NCBI RefSeq assembly: GCF_019175365.1
Contig: NZ_CP059572.1
Coordinates: 1,984,001 to 2,048,000, forward strand
Source: Actinomadura graeca
GTDB taxonomy: Bacteria; Actinomycetota; Actinomycetes; Streptosporangiales; Streptosporangiaceae
Length of the DNA stretch: 64,000 nucleotides
Reading direction: 5' to 3'
Position numbers and translations under genes: made by a program. Shown here one piece after another: positions 1-7,868 of this stretch (position 1 is the stretch's first letter; the number at the start of each line of letters is the position of its first letter). The notes under the pieces were generated by a model, which was not told where the DNA came from, did no database searches, and saw only the letters and a program-made list of their open reading frames with translations.

Positions 1-144
1 GACGAGGACGGGAACCGGGCCCTGGCGCAGACCCTCCGGTCGGTCGTCGAGCACCTGGAGGAGGAAGGCGACGCCCGGCGCGCGGCGCTGCGGGCCGCGT
101 CCCCGCCGCCGCCGCGCCGCTCCGGCCGCCGCCCCCGCGGCTGA
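1..144 (+). CDS. C-terminal fragment of an unidentified protein
   Basis: The reading frame is open from the first base and ends at TGA 142-144, giving 47 residues. The visible part is an acidic/amphipathic helix (VVEHLEEEGDARRAALRAA) followed by a Pro/Arg-rich basic tail. Third-position GC is that of a real gene. The body lies outside the window, so no family can be named. Its position at the edge of a catabolic island that has no regulator of its own makes a regulator possible, but nothing in the tail shows this. Confidence 0.6.
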   Translation, partial: DEDGNRALAQTLRSVVEHLEEEGDARRAALRAASPPPPRRSGRRPRG

Positions 145-180
145 GCCTCGCCCGCCGGGTCCGCACGCCGCGCACGGCCC

Positions 181-210
181 TTGTGGGTGAATCGTTTGGG
201 CCCGTACGAT
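181..210 (+). promoter_or_regulatory. Promoter of the LLM oxidoreductase, apparently leaderless
   Basis: A -35 like TTGTGG (181-186), an 18-bp spacer and -10 TACGAT (205-210) lie just 6 nt before ATG 217, so the transcript should begin at or next to the start codon. The spacer contains TCGTTTGGG (192-200). Spacer core and -10 are repeated almost exactly in the promoter at 7839-7868. Confidence 0.55.
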
Positions 211-216
211 AGCCCG

Positions 217-1149
217 ATGACGCCACGCTTCGTACTCGTGCTGAGCGAGAACTGGACGATGACCACCGGCCGCGATCTGCCCACCCTCGTCCGCTGGGCG
301 CGGGAGGCCGAGGACGCCGGGTTCGACGCCGTCATGGTCAGCGAGCACGTCGTCCTCGGCCCCGACGCGGGCGCGGACGGCGTGATGGGCAACCCGCGCG
401 AGTACGCGCTCCCCGGCAACCAGGACCCCTTCACCCCCTGGCCGGGCTCGCTGATGCTCCTCAGCGCCATCGCCTCGGTCACCACCCGGATCCGGCTCGC
501 GGCGGCGGCCGTGCTGGCCCCGCTCAAGCACCCCCTCGCGCTGGCCCGCGACATCGGCACGCTCGACCTGCTGTCGGAGGGGCGCCTCGTCGTCCAGCCG
601 ACCGTGAGCTGGAGCCGGGACGAGTACGCCGCGCTGAACGTCCCCTTCGGCAAGCGGGGCAGGATCCTCGACGAGCAGCTGGAGATCTGGGACCTGCTCT
701 GGCGCGGGTCGCCCGTCTCCTACAGCGGCGAGCACTTCTCCTTCGAGGACGTCTACTTCGAGCCGCGCGCCTACCGCCCCGACGGGCCCCGCATGTGGTT
801 CGGCGGGCAGCACATGCACGACCGGCTCCTGGACCGCCTCGTCAAGTACGGCCATGGGTTCCACCCGCTCGGCCACCCGACGCCGGAGGACCTGGAGCGG
901 CTCGCCGCGGGCATGGCGGCGGCCGGACGCGACATCGCCGAGCTGGAGCGCATCGGGGGCTGCCGCCCGGTCTTCCCCGACGACCATTCGGTGTCGCCGC
1001 TCGCCCCCGCGCTGGAGGGCGTCCCCGGCAAGATCGCGCAGGGGTTCACGACGTTCTGCATCAAGCCGTCGCAGTTCACCGACGACCCGGACGGCGTCGG
1101 CGCGTTCTGCCGCGAGGTCATCAAGCGGACCGACGCCCTCCTCTCCTGA
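217..1149 (+). CDS. LLM-class flavin-dependent oxidoreductase
   Basis: The 310-residue protein belongs to the luciferase-like monooxygenase superfamily, which uses FMN or F420 to oxidise small molecules in the cytoplasm. The N-terminal strand (RFVLVLSENW), the 'DAVMVSEHVVLG' segment near residues 39-48, the 'LAAAAVLAPLKHPLALARDIGTLDLLSEGRL' region (quoted in part: LKHPLALARDIGTLD) and the late 'MWFGGQ' strand are typical of F420-type members. ATG 217 is preferred to TTG 181 because a good -10 sits 6 nt upstream. It ends in a double hairpin facing the hpa operon. The substrate is unknown; by neighbourhood it probably acts in the same aromatic or amine catabolic route. Confidence 0.88.
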   Translation: MTPRFVLVLSENWTMTTGRDLPTLVRWAREAEDAGFDAVMVSEHVVLGPDAGADGVMGNPREYALPGNQDPFTPWPGSLMLLSAIASVTTRIRLAAAAVLAPLKHPLALARDIGTLDLLSEGRLVVQPTVSWSRDEYAALNVPFGKRGRILDEQLEIWDLLWRGSPVSYSGEHFSFEDVYFEPRAYRPDGPRMWFGGQHMHDRLLDRLVKYGHGFHPLGHPTPEDLERLAAGMAAAGRDIAELERIGGCRPVFPDDHSVSPLAPALEGVPGKIAQGFTTFCIKPSQFTDDPDGVGAFCREVIKRTDALLS

Positions 1150-1173
1150 GCGGGGCACTCCCCGAACAGGCAC

Positions 1174-1229
1174 CGCCCCCACCGGGGGCGACGCGAAACC
1201 GGCCGGGCCGCGGATGCGGCCCGGCCGGT
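1174..1229. terminator. Bidirectional double-hairpin terminator
   Basis: Two perfect stems lie between converging genes. CGCCCCC/GGGGGCG has a 3-nt loop (1174-1190). A 14-bp stem begins ACCGGCCGGGCCGC (1198-1211) and closes at 1216-1229 around a GGAT loop. There is no U-tract, which is usual in high-GC actinobacteria. Confidence 0.75.
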
Positions 1230-1244
1230 CCCGTTCCGGTCGCC

Positions 1245-2093
1245 CTAGCGGCGCGGCGCCCGGATGCCCCGGAACTCCCAGTCGCCGCCGAAGGTCGTGG
1301 AGATGACCTCCTCGGACTCGGTCGGCTGCGCGCCGCAGTCGTCGCGGACCGGGACCGGCCCGGCGACGATGTGGTTGCGGAGCCGCCCGAGGCCCTCGGC
1401 CTCGACCTCGACGACGTCGCCGGGCTGGACGGGCCGGGAGTTGGCGGGCGTCCCCGACAGCAGCACGTCCCCCGGGTAGAGGGTGATCGTGCGGGCGATG
1501 TCGGCGACGAGGTAGTGCATGTCCCACTCCATCTCGTCGGTGCTGCCGTCCTGCACCAGCTCGCCGTTGACGTAGGTGCGCAGATACTTGCCGCGGAAGT
1601 CCCAGCCGGTGACGAGGCCGGGGCCGAGCGGGCACAGCGTGTCGGAGCCCTTGACGCGCAGCATCGAGCCGGCGTCGGTGTCGCGGAAGTCGTGCAGGCC
1701 GTAGTCGTTGGCGACCGTGTAGCCCGCGATGTAGTCGCCCGCCTCCTTCGGCGAGACGTTGCGCGCCGTCCGCCCGATGACGATCGCGATCTCGCCCTCG
1801 TAGTTGAGGTACTTGCACCGCTCGGGCCGGACGACCGCGCCGCCGTGCGCGTTCAGCGCCGAGATCGGCTTGTGGAAGAAGGTGGGCGCGGGCGGGAGCG
1901 AGGTCTGGAACTCCTCCACCCGGCTGCGGTGGTTGAGGTGCACCGCCACCACCTTGGACGGCTCGCACGGCGGCAGGTGGACGGCGTCCTCCGCGCGCAC
2001 GCGCCGGCCGTCCGCGGCGACCAGCTCGTCACCGTCACGGATCACCTGCGTGGCGGCGCCCTCCAGGAGGATGCGCCGGTACTCGATCGTCAC
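1245..2093 (-). CDS. Fumarylacetoacetate hydrolase family protein, HpaG-like
   Basis: This 282-residue FAH-fold enzyme is expected to act on 2-hydroxyhepta-2,4-dienedioate or a related ring-cleavage product (isomerase or decarboxylase, as in the HpaG branch of homoprotocatechuate degradation) or to hydrolyse a C-C bond. The metal-binding acidic triad is visible as Glu99 and Glu101 in NYEGEIAIVIG and Asp130 in VANDYG. Its GTG start (2093-2091) directly abuts the TAA of the upstream dioxygenase gene, so translation is probably coupled. It is the last gene of the hpaE-hpaD-hpaG-like operon. Fold confidence is high; the exact substrate is inferred from the neighbours. Confidence 0.85.
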   Translation of the reverse strand: MTIEYRRILLEGAATQVIRDGDELVAADGRRVRAEDAVHLPPCEPSKVVAVHLNHRSRVEEFQTSLPPAPTFFHKPISALNAHGGAVVRPERCKYLNYEGEIAIVIGRTARNVSPKEAGDYIAGYTVANDYGLHDFRDTDAGSMLRVKGSDTLCPLGPGLVTGWDFRGKYLRTYVNGELVQDGSTDEMEWDMHYLVADIARTITLYPGDVLLSGTPANSRPVQPGDVVEVEAEGLGRLRNHIVAGPVPVRDDCGAQPTESEEVISTTFGGDWEFRGIRAPRR

Positions 2094-2996
2094 TTAGCTG
2101 GTCCATCCGTTCTCGGGGCGGTCGAACCAGATGTGCACCTGGCCGGTTCCGACGGAGTTCTCGTACTCGCTGTACAGGCGGCCGGGGGCCGTGCAGGCAC
2201 GCTCCCCGAGGGCGCCGATCATCATGAGGTAGTGGCCGAAGCGGGCCTCCGGCTTGAAGGTCAGGAACTCCGGCATGGTGTCCAGGACCCGGGCGTGGTC
2301 ACCGGCCTGCAGCCAGCGTATGCGCTCCTCGTCCGCGGCCCGCGCCTGCGGGGAGAAGATGTGCTCGGGCCCGGCCGCCTCGTGGTCGCGGATCACGCGC
2401 AGTGGCCAGAACGTGTGCGACAGGGCCCCGGAGGCGATCAGCAGGACGCGGCGGTCCGTGGCCGCGATCGCGTCGCCCAGGGCGCGTCCGAGGCGCAGGA
2501 AGTCCTCGGTGTCGGCGGTCTGGCACACGCCGATCGAGATCCACCGCTTGCCCGGGTCGCCGAGGTAGGGGTTGTCGCGCACGCCGAGATGCGTCCACAG
2601 GTTGACGGTCGCGTAGTAGATCGGCAGGTACGGGTCGTCGATCGGGGTGATGTACGTCCCGTGCTTGCCGGCGTAGTCGGCGACCGCGCGGGCCAGCTCC
2701 GGGTCACCGGGGATGTCGTACGGCATGCGGGACATGCCGCGCGGCAGTTCCTCGGACGTGTAGAGCCCGGCGCGGCGGTCGTGGGCCGTGGTGACGAACT
2801 CGACCGTGGTCGCCCAGTGGGAGTCCAGGAGGACCACGGTGTCGTAGTCGTCGCTTTCGAAGACGTCCTTGCGGAGCTTCTGGAGGCCCGGGACGAGGGT
2901 GGTGTCCTTGCCGTGGTTCAGCTCGCGCCGCGTCACCTCGGGGAGCACGATCGTGGGAACGTGCGCGAGGAGCCCCGCGCCTACTACCTCGCCCAT
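2094..2996 (-). CDS. Class III extradiol ring-cleavage dioxygenase, HpaD-like
   Basis: This 300-residue member of the LigB-type extradiol dioxygenases opens a catecholic ring using non-haem Fe(II). Candidate iron ligands His12 (GLLAHVPT) and His60 (LLDSHW) lie in the expected N-terminal context. Family knowledge suggests 3,4-dihydroxyphenylacetate 2,3-dioxygenase. ATG 2996 lies inside the end of the upstream aldehyde dehydrogenase gene (13-nt overlap), which argues for coupled translation. A much longer open frame continues upstream in the same phase, but that stretch is the antisense-like shadow of the dehydrogenase and is excluded. The substrate could be another catechol. Confidence 0.85.
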   Translation of the reverse strand: MGEVVGAGLLAHVPTIVLPEVTRRELNHGKDTTLVPGLQKLRKDVFESDDYDTVVLLDSHWATTVEFVTTAHDRRAGLYTSEELPRGMSRMPYDIPGDPELARAVADYAGKHGTYITPIDDPYLPIYYATVNLWTHLGVRDNPYLGDPGKRWISIGVCQTADTEDFLRLGRALGDAIAATDRRVLLIASGALSHTFWPLRVIRDHEAAGPEHIFSPQARAADEERIRWLQAGDHARVLDTMPEFLTFKPEARFGHYLMMIGALGERACTAPGRLYSEYENSVGTGQVHIWFDRPENGWTS

Positions 2997-4456
2997 GGCG
3001 CCGTCACCGTGTTCTTCAGGTCGCAGTAGAAGTCGAAGCTCCAGTCGCCGCCCTCCCGGCCGACCCCGGACTGGCGGGCCCCGCCGAAGGGTGCCTGGAG
3101 GTCGCGGACGAAGAAGCAGTTGACCCAGACGGTCCCGGCCACGAGCTGCCCGGTCACGCGCCGCGCGCGCTCTGGGTCGCCGGTGGCGAGGGTGGCCGCC
3201 AGGCCGAAGCGGGTGCCGTTCGCCATGGCGACGGCCTGGTCCTCGGTGTCGAACGTCTGGAGCGTCAGGACGGGGCCGAAGACCTCCTCGGTGAGGATCT
3301 CGGCGTTCTCCGGCGCGTCGGTGAAGAGGGTCGGACGGTAGTACAGGCCGCCCAGTTCGTCGTTCGGGCCGCCGCCGATCAGCGCGCGCGCCCCCGCGGC
3401 CTTGGCCCGCTGGACGAAGCCGTCCACGCGCTCCAGGTGCCGCCGGTGGATCTGCGGGCCGATGTCGGTCGTCTCCTCGCGGGGGTCGCCCTGCTTGATG
3501 CGGCCGGCCTTCTCGACGAACCGCCGGGTGAACTCGTCGGCGATGGACGACTCGACCAGCAGCCGGGTCGCGGCGAGGCAGACCTGCCCGGCGTTGTCGT
3601 ACTGCTCCACCGCCAGGTCGACCGCGAGGTCGAGGTCGGCGTCGGCGAAGACGATCAGCGGCGACTTGCCGCCGAGCTCCAGCGACAGCGGCGTCAGGTT
3701 CGGCGCGGCGGACGCGGCGATGATCCGGGCCGTGGGCACCGACCCGGTGAAGCTGATCCGCTTGACGTCGGGATGCGCGGTCAGCGGGCCGCCGACCTCC
3801 GCCCCGTAGCCCTGGACGACGTTGAAGACCCCGTCCGGCAGCCCGGCCTCGGCCGTGATGCCGGCGAGGAGGGAGGCCGTCAGCGGCGTCCACTCGGCCG
3901 GCTTGAGGACGACCGTGTTCCCGGCCGCGAGCGCGGGCGCGATCTTCCAGGTGGCCAGCATCAGCGGGGCGTTCCACGGGGTGATCAGCGCGCAGACGCC
4001 CGCCGGGTCCCAGCTGACGTGGTTGGTGTGGCCGCGCGTCTCGAAGTCCTGGTGGCCGAGCTTGAGCAGCCAGTCGGCGAAGAAGCGGAAGTTGTGCGCG
4101 ACGCGCGGCATGACGCCGCGGCGGTGCGAGCGGATCAGCGCGCCGTTGTCGGCGGTCTCGACCTGCGCCAGCTCCTCGATCCGCTTCTCCACGCCGTCCG
4201 CTATCGCGTGCAGGAGCCGGGCGCGCTCCTCCCGGCCGGTCCGGGCCCAGGCGGGGAAGGCCCGGCGCGCGGCCTCCACCGCGGCCTCGGCGTCCCGCGC
4301 CCCGCCCCGGGCGATCTCGGCGAGGGGCCGCTCGTCGATCGGGGAGACATCGGTGAACGTCGGCTGGGGCGCGGACGCGGAGCCGCCGGCCGACGCCACG
4401 CGCTCACCGCCGATCCAGTGCCCGGTTTCGACGGCGACGCCCGCGACTGTTGCCAT
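2984..4456 (-). CDS. 5-carboxymethyl-2-hydroxymuconate semialdehyde dehydrogenase-like ALDH
   Basis: This 490-residue NAD(P)-dependent aldehyde dehydrogenase has the complete active site: catalytic Cys293 in NAGQVCLAATR, general base Glu260 in LELGGKSP, the WNAPL motif near 161 and the cofactor region FTGSVPT near 236-242. In the homoprotocatechuate pathway HpaE oxidises the semialdehyde made by HpaD, and hpaD follows directly here. ATG 4456 has GGAGG 9 nt upstream. The gene is first in a three-gene operon transcribed from the promoter at 4490-4518. Pathway assignment rests on the trio of neighbours; no 4-hydroxyphenylacetate hydroxylase is seen in the window. Confidence 0.88.
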   Translation of the reverse strand: MATVAGVAVETGHWIGGERVASAGGSASAPQPTFTDVSPIDERPLAEIARGGARDAEAAVEAARRAFPAWARTGREERARLLHAIADGVEKRIEELAQVETADNGALIRSHRRGVMPRVAHNFRFFADWLLKLGHQDFETRGHTNHVSWDPAGVCALITPWNAPLMLATWKIAPALAAGNTVVLKPAEWTPLTASLLAGITAEAGLPDGVFNVVQGYGAEVGGPLTAHPDVKRISFTGSVPTARIIAASAAPNLTPLSLELGGKSPLIVFADADLDLAVDLAVEQYDNAGQVCLAATRLLVESSIADEFTRRFVEKAGRIKQGDPREETTDIGPQIHRRHLERVDGFVQRAKAAGARALIGGGPNDELGGLYYRPTLFTDAPENAEILTEEVFGPVLTLQTFDTEDQAVAMANGTRFGLAATLATGDPERARRVTGQLVAGTVWVNCFFVRDLQAPFGGARQSGVGREGGDWSFDFYCDLKNTVTAPWAR

Positions 4457-4476
4457 CGGTGTGCACCTCCAGTTTG

Positions 4477-4518
4477 TTTGGTCCCAAATAATCTAGGAAG
4501 CGGGATGGCGGCGGTCAA
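4477..4518 (-). promoter_or_regulatory. Promoter and palindromic operator of the hpa-like operon
   Basis: On the minus strand, -35 TTGACC (4518-4513), a 17-bp spacer and -10 TAGATT (4495-4490) form a near-consensus vegetative promoter. Immediately after the -10, across the expected start site, lies the palindrome TTTGG-GA-CCAAA (4477-4488), well placed for a repressor. SD GGAGG follows before ATG 4456. Confidence 0.6.
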
Positions 4519-4529
4519 GCCGTCCCGGC

Positions 4530-4553
4530 TAATGTTCGGGTTCAAACGACATT
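4530..4553 (+). promoter_or_regulatory. puuC-side -10 and operator-like motif
   Basis: A possible -10 TAATGT (4530-4535) is followed by TTCGGGTTCAAACGA. Its reverse strand, TCGTTTGAACCCGAACAT, resembles the TCGTTTGGG-NN-CGTACGAT core of the promoters at 192-210 and 7839-7857. AATGT/ACATT ends (4531-4535, 4549-4553) flank it as a loose palindrome. No good -35 is visible. Confidence 0.35.
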
Positions 4554-4565
4554 GGAGGAGGGTCG

Positions 4566-6038
4566 GTGACCGACGTCCCGTACGAAGAGTGGCGTGCCCG
4601 TGCCGACGGGCTCGCCCCGCACACCGGCCACCACGTCTACGGCGCGTTCCTGGACGGGCCCGTGACGAGCCCGGTCGTCGCGCCCCGCGACGGGCGGACG
4701 ATCGCGCACGTCCCGTCCGCCGGGACGGCCGAGGTGGACGCCGCCGTCACCGCCGCGCGCCGCGCCTTCGACACCGGCCCCTGGCCCCGGCTGGCGCCCG
4801 CCGAGCGCAAGGCGGCCCTGCTGCGCTGGGCCGACCTCGTCGAGCGCGACCGCGAGACCCTCGCGCTGCTGGTCAGCCTGGAGATGGGCAAGCCGATCAC
4901 CGACTCCTACGGGATCGAGCTGCGCGCGCTGATCAACTGCCTGCGCTGGTACGCCGAGGCCGCCGACAAGCAGCTGGACGAGGCGCCCCGCGGGTCCGCC
5001 TCGTCCCTCGCGCTGGTGACCCGCGAGCCGGTCGGCGTCGTCGCGGCGGTCGTCCCGTGGAACTTCCCGCTGACGATGGCGGCCTGGAAGATCGCCCCGG
5101 CGCTCGCGACCGGCTGCACGGTCGTGCTGAAGCCCGCCGAGGAGTCGCCGCTGTCGGCGCTGCACCTGGCCGCCCTGTCCGCCGAGGCGGGCCTCCCGCC
5201 GGGCGTGTTCAACGTCGTCAACGGGCCGGGCGAGGTGGCCGGGCGCGCGCTGGGCGAGCACCCGGACGTGGACGTGCTGGCGTTCACCGGCTCCACCGAG
5301 GTCGGCCGGCACTTCCTGCGCTACGCCGCCTCCTCCAACCTCAAGCGGGTGTGGCTGGAGCTGGGCGGCAAGTCCCCCAACATCATCCTGCCGGACGCGC
5401 CGGACCTGGACGCCGCCGCCGACACCGCCGCCTGGGGCATCTTCTTCAACGCGGGCGAGATGTGCACGGCGCCGTCGCGGCTGCTCGTCCACCGCTCGGT
5501 CGCGGGCCGCGTCCTGGACCGGATCGTGGCGCGGGCCGAGTCGCTGCGGGTGGGCGACCCGCTGGACCCGGCCACCGAGATGGGGCCGCTCGTCTCCGCC
5601 ACCCACCACGCCCGGGTGATGGAGCACATCGAGGCGGCCCGCACCTCCGGCGCCCGGCTGCGCGCCGGGGCCCGCGCGGACGGCCCGTTCATCGCCCCCA
5701 CGGTCTTCGACCAGGTCGAGCCGGGGATGCGGGTCGCCCGCGAGGAGATCTTCGGGCCGGTCCTGGCCGTCCTGGAGTTCGACGACCCGGGCGAGGCGGT
5801 CGCGCTCGCCAACGATACCGACTACGGCCTCGCCGCCGCCGTCTGGACCTCCGACCTGTCCACCGCGCACCGCGTCTCCCGCGCGCTGAAGGCGGGGACG
5901 GTCTGGGTCAACTGCTACGAGGAGGGCGACATGAGCGTCCCGTTCGGCGGCGTGAAGCAGTCCGGCCACGGGCGCGACAAGTCCCTGCACGCCCTGGACA
6001 AGTACACCGATCTGAAGACGACCTGGATCGAACTGTGA
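4566..6038 (+). CDS. puuC: Aldehyde dehydrogenase, PuuC-like
   Basis: The 490-residue aldehyde dehydrogenase has catalytic Cys300 (NAGEMCTAPSR), Glu265 (LELGGKSP), PWNFPLT near 164-170 and FTGSTEVG near 240-247. It resembles gamma-glutamyl-gamma-aminobutyraldehyde dehydrogenases (PuuC) of glutamylated putrescine breakdown and betaine-aldehyde dehydrogenases. The PuuC reading is favoured because the next gene is PuuD-like. GTG 4566 follows a strong SD (GGAGGAGGG, 4554-4562). The final codons overlap the start of the next gene (GTGA at 6035-6038), implying translational coupling. No glutamate-putrescine ligase or PuuB oxidase is in the window, so the upstream steps are unproven. Confidence 0.85.
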   Translation: MTDVPYEEWRARADGLAPHTGHHVYGAFLDGPVTSPVVAPRDGRTIAHVPSAGTAEVDAAVTAARRAFDTGPWPRLAPAERKAALLRWADLVERDRETLALLVSLEMGKPITDSYGIELRALINCLRWYAEAADKQLDEAPRGSASSLALVTREPVGVVAAVVPWNFPLTMAAWKIAPALATGCTVVLKPAEESPLSALHLAALSAEAGLPPGVFNVVNGPGEVAGRALGEHPDVDVLAFTGSTEVGRHFLRYAASSNLKRVWLELGGKSPNIILPDAPDLDAAADTAAWGIFFNAGEMCTAPSRLLVHRSVAGRVLDRIVARAESLRVGDPLDPATEMGPLVSATHHARVMEHIEAARTSGARLRAGARADGPFIAPTVFDQVEPGMRVAREEIFGPVLAVLEFDDPGEAVALANDTDYGLAAAVWTSDLSTAHRVSRALKAGTVWVNCYEEGDMSVPFGGVKQSGHGRDKSLHALDKYTDLKTTWIEL

Positions 6039-6733
6039 GGCCCCTGATCGCGATCCCCGCCCGCTTCTCCGCGAGCGCGTCCGCGCTGCGGTACGCGGCG
6101 GAGGTGGCGGCGCGCGCCCTGGTGGAGGCCGTCTACCGGGCGGGCGGCGAGCCGTTCGTCATGCACCCGGCCGCGCCGTTCGACCCGTCCCGGCTGGAAC
6201 GGTGCGACGGCGTCCTGCTGCCGGGCGGCGGCGACCTGCACCCCCGCCACTACGGCGCGACGTCCGAGCACGAGGCCCTCTACGACGTGGACGAGGAGCA
6301 GGACGCCTTCGACCTCGCCCTCGCCTCCCACGTCCTGGAGACGGGCCTGCCCACGCTCGCGGTCTGCCGCGGGTTCCAGGTGGTGAACGCGGTGCTGGGC
6401 GGCGCGCTCAACCAGCACATGGAACGCGACCACCGGCACAAGGTCCACCCGGTGACCGTGACCCCCGGCAGCCTGCTCGCCAAGATCCTCGACAGCGAGG
6501 AGACCATGGCCTCCTGCTACCACCACCAGTCGACGGCGACGCTGGCCCCGGGGCTGACGCCCACCGCCCACGCCGGGGACGGGACGGTGGAGGCCGCCGA
6601 ACTCGCCGATCCCCGCGGCTGGTTCCTGGCCGTGCAGTGGCATCCGGAGGACACCGCCGCGACGGACCGCTCGCAGCAGTCCCTTTTCCACGCGTTGGTC
6701 CGCGCCTCCGCCGGGGGCGGTCACCGACTGTAA
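6035..6733 (+). CDS. puuD: Gamma-glutamyl-gamma-aminobutyrate hydrolase, PuuD-like
   Basis: The 232-residue class I glutamine-amidotransferase-fold hydrolase has nucleophile Cys111 (LAVCRGFQ), the oxyanion-hole strand LLPGGGDLHP (61-70) and the catalytic QWHPED motif near residue 208. Peptidase C26/PuuD enzymes release glutamate from gamma-glutamyl-GABA, the last step of the glutamylated putrescine route. The GTG start overlaps the puuC stop by 4 nt and only this start fits. Together the two genes would convert gamma-glutamyl-aminobutyraldehyde to GABA and glutamate. Confidence 0.85.
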   Translation: MRPLIAIPARFSASASALRYAAEVAARALVEAVYRAGGEPFVMHPAAPFDPSRLERCDGVLLPGGGDLHPRHYGATSEHEALYDVDEEQDAFDLALASHVLETGLPTLAVCRGFQVVNAVLGGALNQHMERDHRHKVHPVTVTPGSLLAKILDSEETMASCYHHQSTATLAPGLTPTAHAGDGTVEAAELADPRGWFLAVQWHPEDTAATDRSQQSLFHALVRASAGGGHRL

Positions 6734-6738
6734 GGGTT

Positions 6739-6755
6739 CGCCACGATGCGTGGCG
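6739..6755. terminator. Small hairpin after puuD
   Basis: CGCCAC/GTGGCG pairs around a 5-nt loop 6 nt after the puuD stop, with no U-run. A weak terminator is possible; an operator for the following small gene is the alternative. Confidence 0.35.
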
Positions 6756-6824
6756 TAGCCGATCTCTGACAGTATGTAATACAAGAAAGGCGTTGGAAAC
6801 CCCAAAGACGGGACAGCTAACGAC

Positions 6825-7088
6825 ATGGCGGACACATTCGGGCGATGCAGGTTCTTCAAGATCGCGGCCTTCGTCCTCGGCGCGATCCTGTGCGGGCTCG
6901 GCCTCGCGGCCCTCGCCGCGCTGGCCCCCCGCGGCGGCCGGCACCGTCGGGCGCCCCGCCGGGAGCCCCGCCGCGTTCCCCACCGGGACCCCCGCCGCCA
7001 GATCGACGGCCACGGCCACGAGGTGACCGCGCCCCAGCCGGACGCGCGGCCGGCCTCCCAGTCCCAGTCCCAGGCCCAGTACGGCTAG
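6825..7088 (+). CDS. Small single-span membrane protein, unknown function
   Basis: The 87-residue product has one clear hydrophobic span (about residues 11-33, FKIAAFVLGAILCGLGLAAL) followed by an Arg/His-rich stretch and a Gln/Ser-rich tail. Positive charges after the span suggest the N-terminus is outside and the basic tail inside. ATG 6825 has no strong SD. The end lies only 10 nt before the convergent amidotransferase gene. I do not recognise the family. The membrane segment and the snug fit between neighbours support a real gene. Confidence 0.5.
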   Translation: MADTFGRCRFFKIAAFVLGAILCGLGLAALAALAPRGGRHRRAPRREPRRVPHRDPRRQIDGHGHEVTAPQPDARPASQSQSQAQYG

Positions 7089-7098
7089 AGGCGCACGG

Positions 7099-7806
7099 TC
7101 AGCGGTCGCCGGCCGCGACCCGGGTGAGGAAGGCGTCCACCAGGGCACGGGTGCGGCGGGCCGAGTCGGCCTCGGTCCGGCGGACCTCCTCCAGGACGGC
7201 GTCCGGGTCCACGCCCGCGGCGCGCATGTGGGCGTCGCCGCCGTGCCCGAGCCAGCATTCGAGCTCGAACGGCGTGATCTCCGGGTGGAACTGGAGTCCC
7301 ATCGAGCGGCCGATGACGAACGCCTGGGAGCCGACGGCGGTCCGGGCGATCTCGACGGCGCCGGGCGGCAGGCGCCAGCGGTCGTAGTGGAACTGGAACC
7401 AGGGGCCGGGGGCGACCAGGGAGGGGTCGTCGGTCTCGACGTCCACCCAGCCCAGCTCGGGACGCGGCGCGCGCTCGACGGCGCCGCCCAGCGCGGCGGC
7501 GAGGGCCTGGCCGCCGAAGCAGACGCCGAGGACCGGGACCCCGGCGGCATGGGCCTTGCCGAGCATGGCCAGCTCGGGGGTCACCCAGGACGCGACACCG
7601 GGGTCGTTCACCGACCACGGCGATCCCATCGGGACGATCAGCCCGTAATCGAGCGGGTCGGGGAAGTCGAACTGCACGCCCGGCGCGTGGTGGTCCTCGG
7701 CGCTCACGACGAGGCGTTCGTCCAGGTCCCAGCCCAGCTCGGTCAAGCGCTCGCCCACGGGGCCGGCGAACGTCAGGTGGTCGTGCTTGATGAGCAGGGC
7801 GCGCAC
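7099..7806 (-). CDS. Class I glutamine amidotransferase (GuaA N-domain-like)
   Basis: The 235-residue stand-alone GATase1 domain has nucleophile Cys96 in LGVCFGGQALA and the His-Glu pair in LQFHPEIT near 195-202. Such proteins hydrolyse glutamine or gamma-glutamyl amides. Unlike GuaA it has no synthetase domain and may cleave a gamma-glutamyl conjugate, in keeping with puuC/puuD nearby. GTG 7806 (VRALLIKHDH) is chosen because GAGGAGGA precedes it by a few bases. A longer in-phase extension upstream crosses the promoter and is not credible. Confidence 0.82.
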   Translation of the reverse strand: MRALLIKHDHLTFAGPVGERLTELGWDLDERLVVSAEDHHAPGVQFDFPDPLDYGLIVPMGSPWSVNDPGVASWVTPELAMLGKAHAAGVPVLGVCFGGQALAAALGGAVERAPRPELGWVDVETDDPSLVAPGPWFQFHYDRWRLPPGAVEIARTAVGSQAFVIGRSMGLQFHPEITPFELECWLGHGGDAHMRAAGVDPDAVLEEVRRTEADSARRTRALVDAFLTRVAAGDR

Positions 7807-7838
7807 AGGGTTCCTCCTCGGGGGGCTCGTCACCAAAG

Positions 7839-7868
7839 ATCGTACGTACCCAAACGAAATATGGTCAA
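7839..7868 (-). promoter_or_regulatory. Promoter of the amidotransferase gene, twin of the 181-210 promoter
   Basis: On the minus strand, -35 TTGACC (7868-7863), 18-bp spacer and -10 TACGAT (7844-7839). The 19-nt core TCGTTTGGGTACGTACGAT matches the promoter of the LLM oxidoreductase at 17 of 19 positions. The -35 overlaps the stop codon of the carboxyltransferase gene upstream. Confidence 0.6.

Noticed and set aside
795..3029. Very long plus-strand open frame of 744 codons
   Set aside because: It is antisense to hpaG/hpaD, extremely Arg/Pro/Gly-rich and shows no fold; a high-GC shadow.
4542..5990. 482-codon minus-strand frame opposite puuC
   Set aside because: Shadow of puuC with no motif and a composition driven by third-position GC.
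3437..6733. 1098-codon plus-strand frame suggesting a giant protein
   Set aside because: Only its last 232 residues are PuuD; the rest is the wrong frame of hpaE and puuC.
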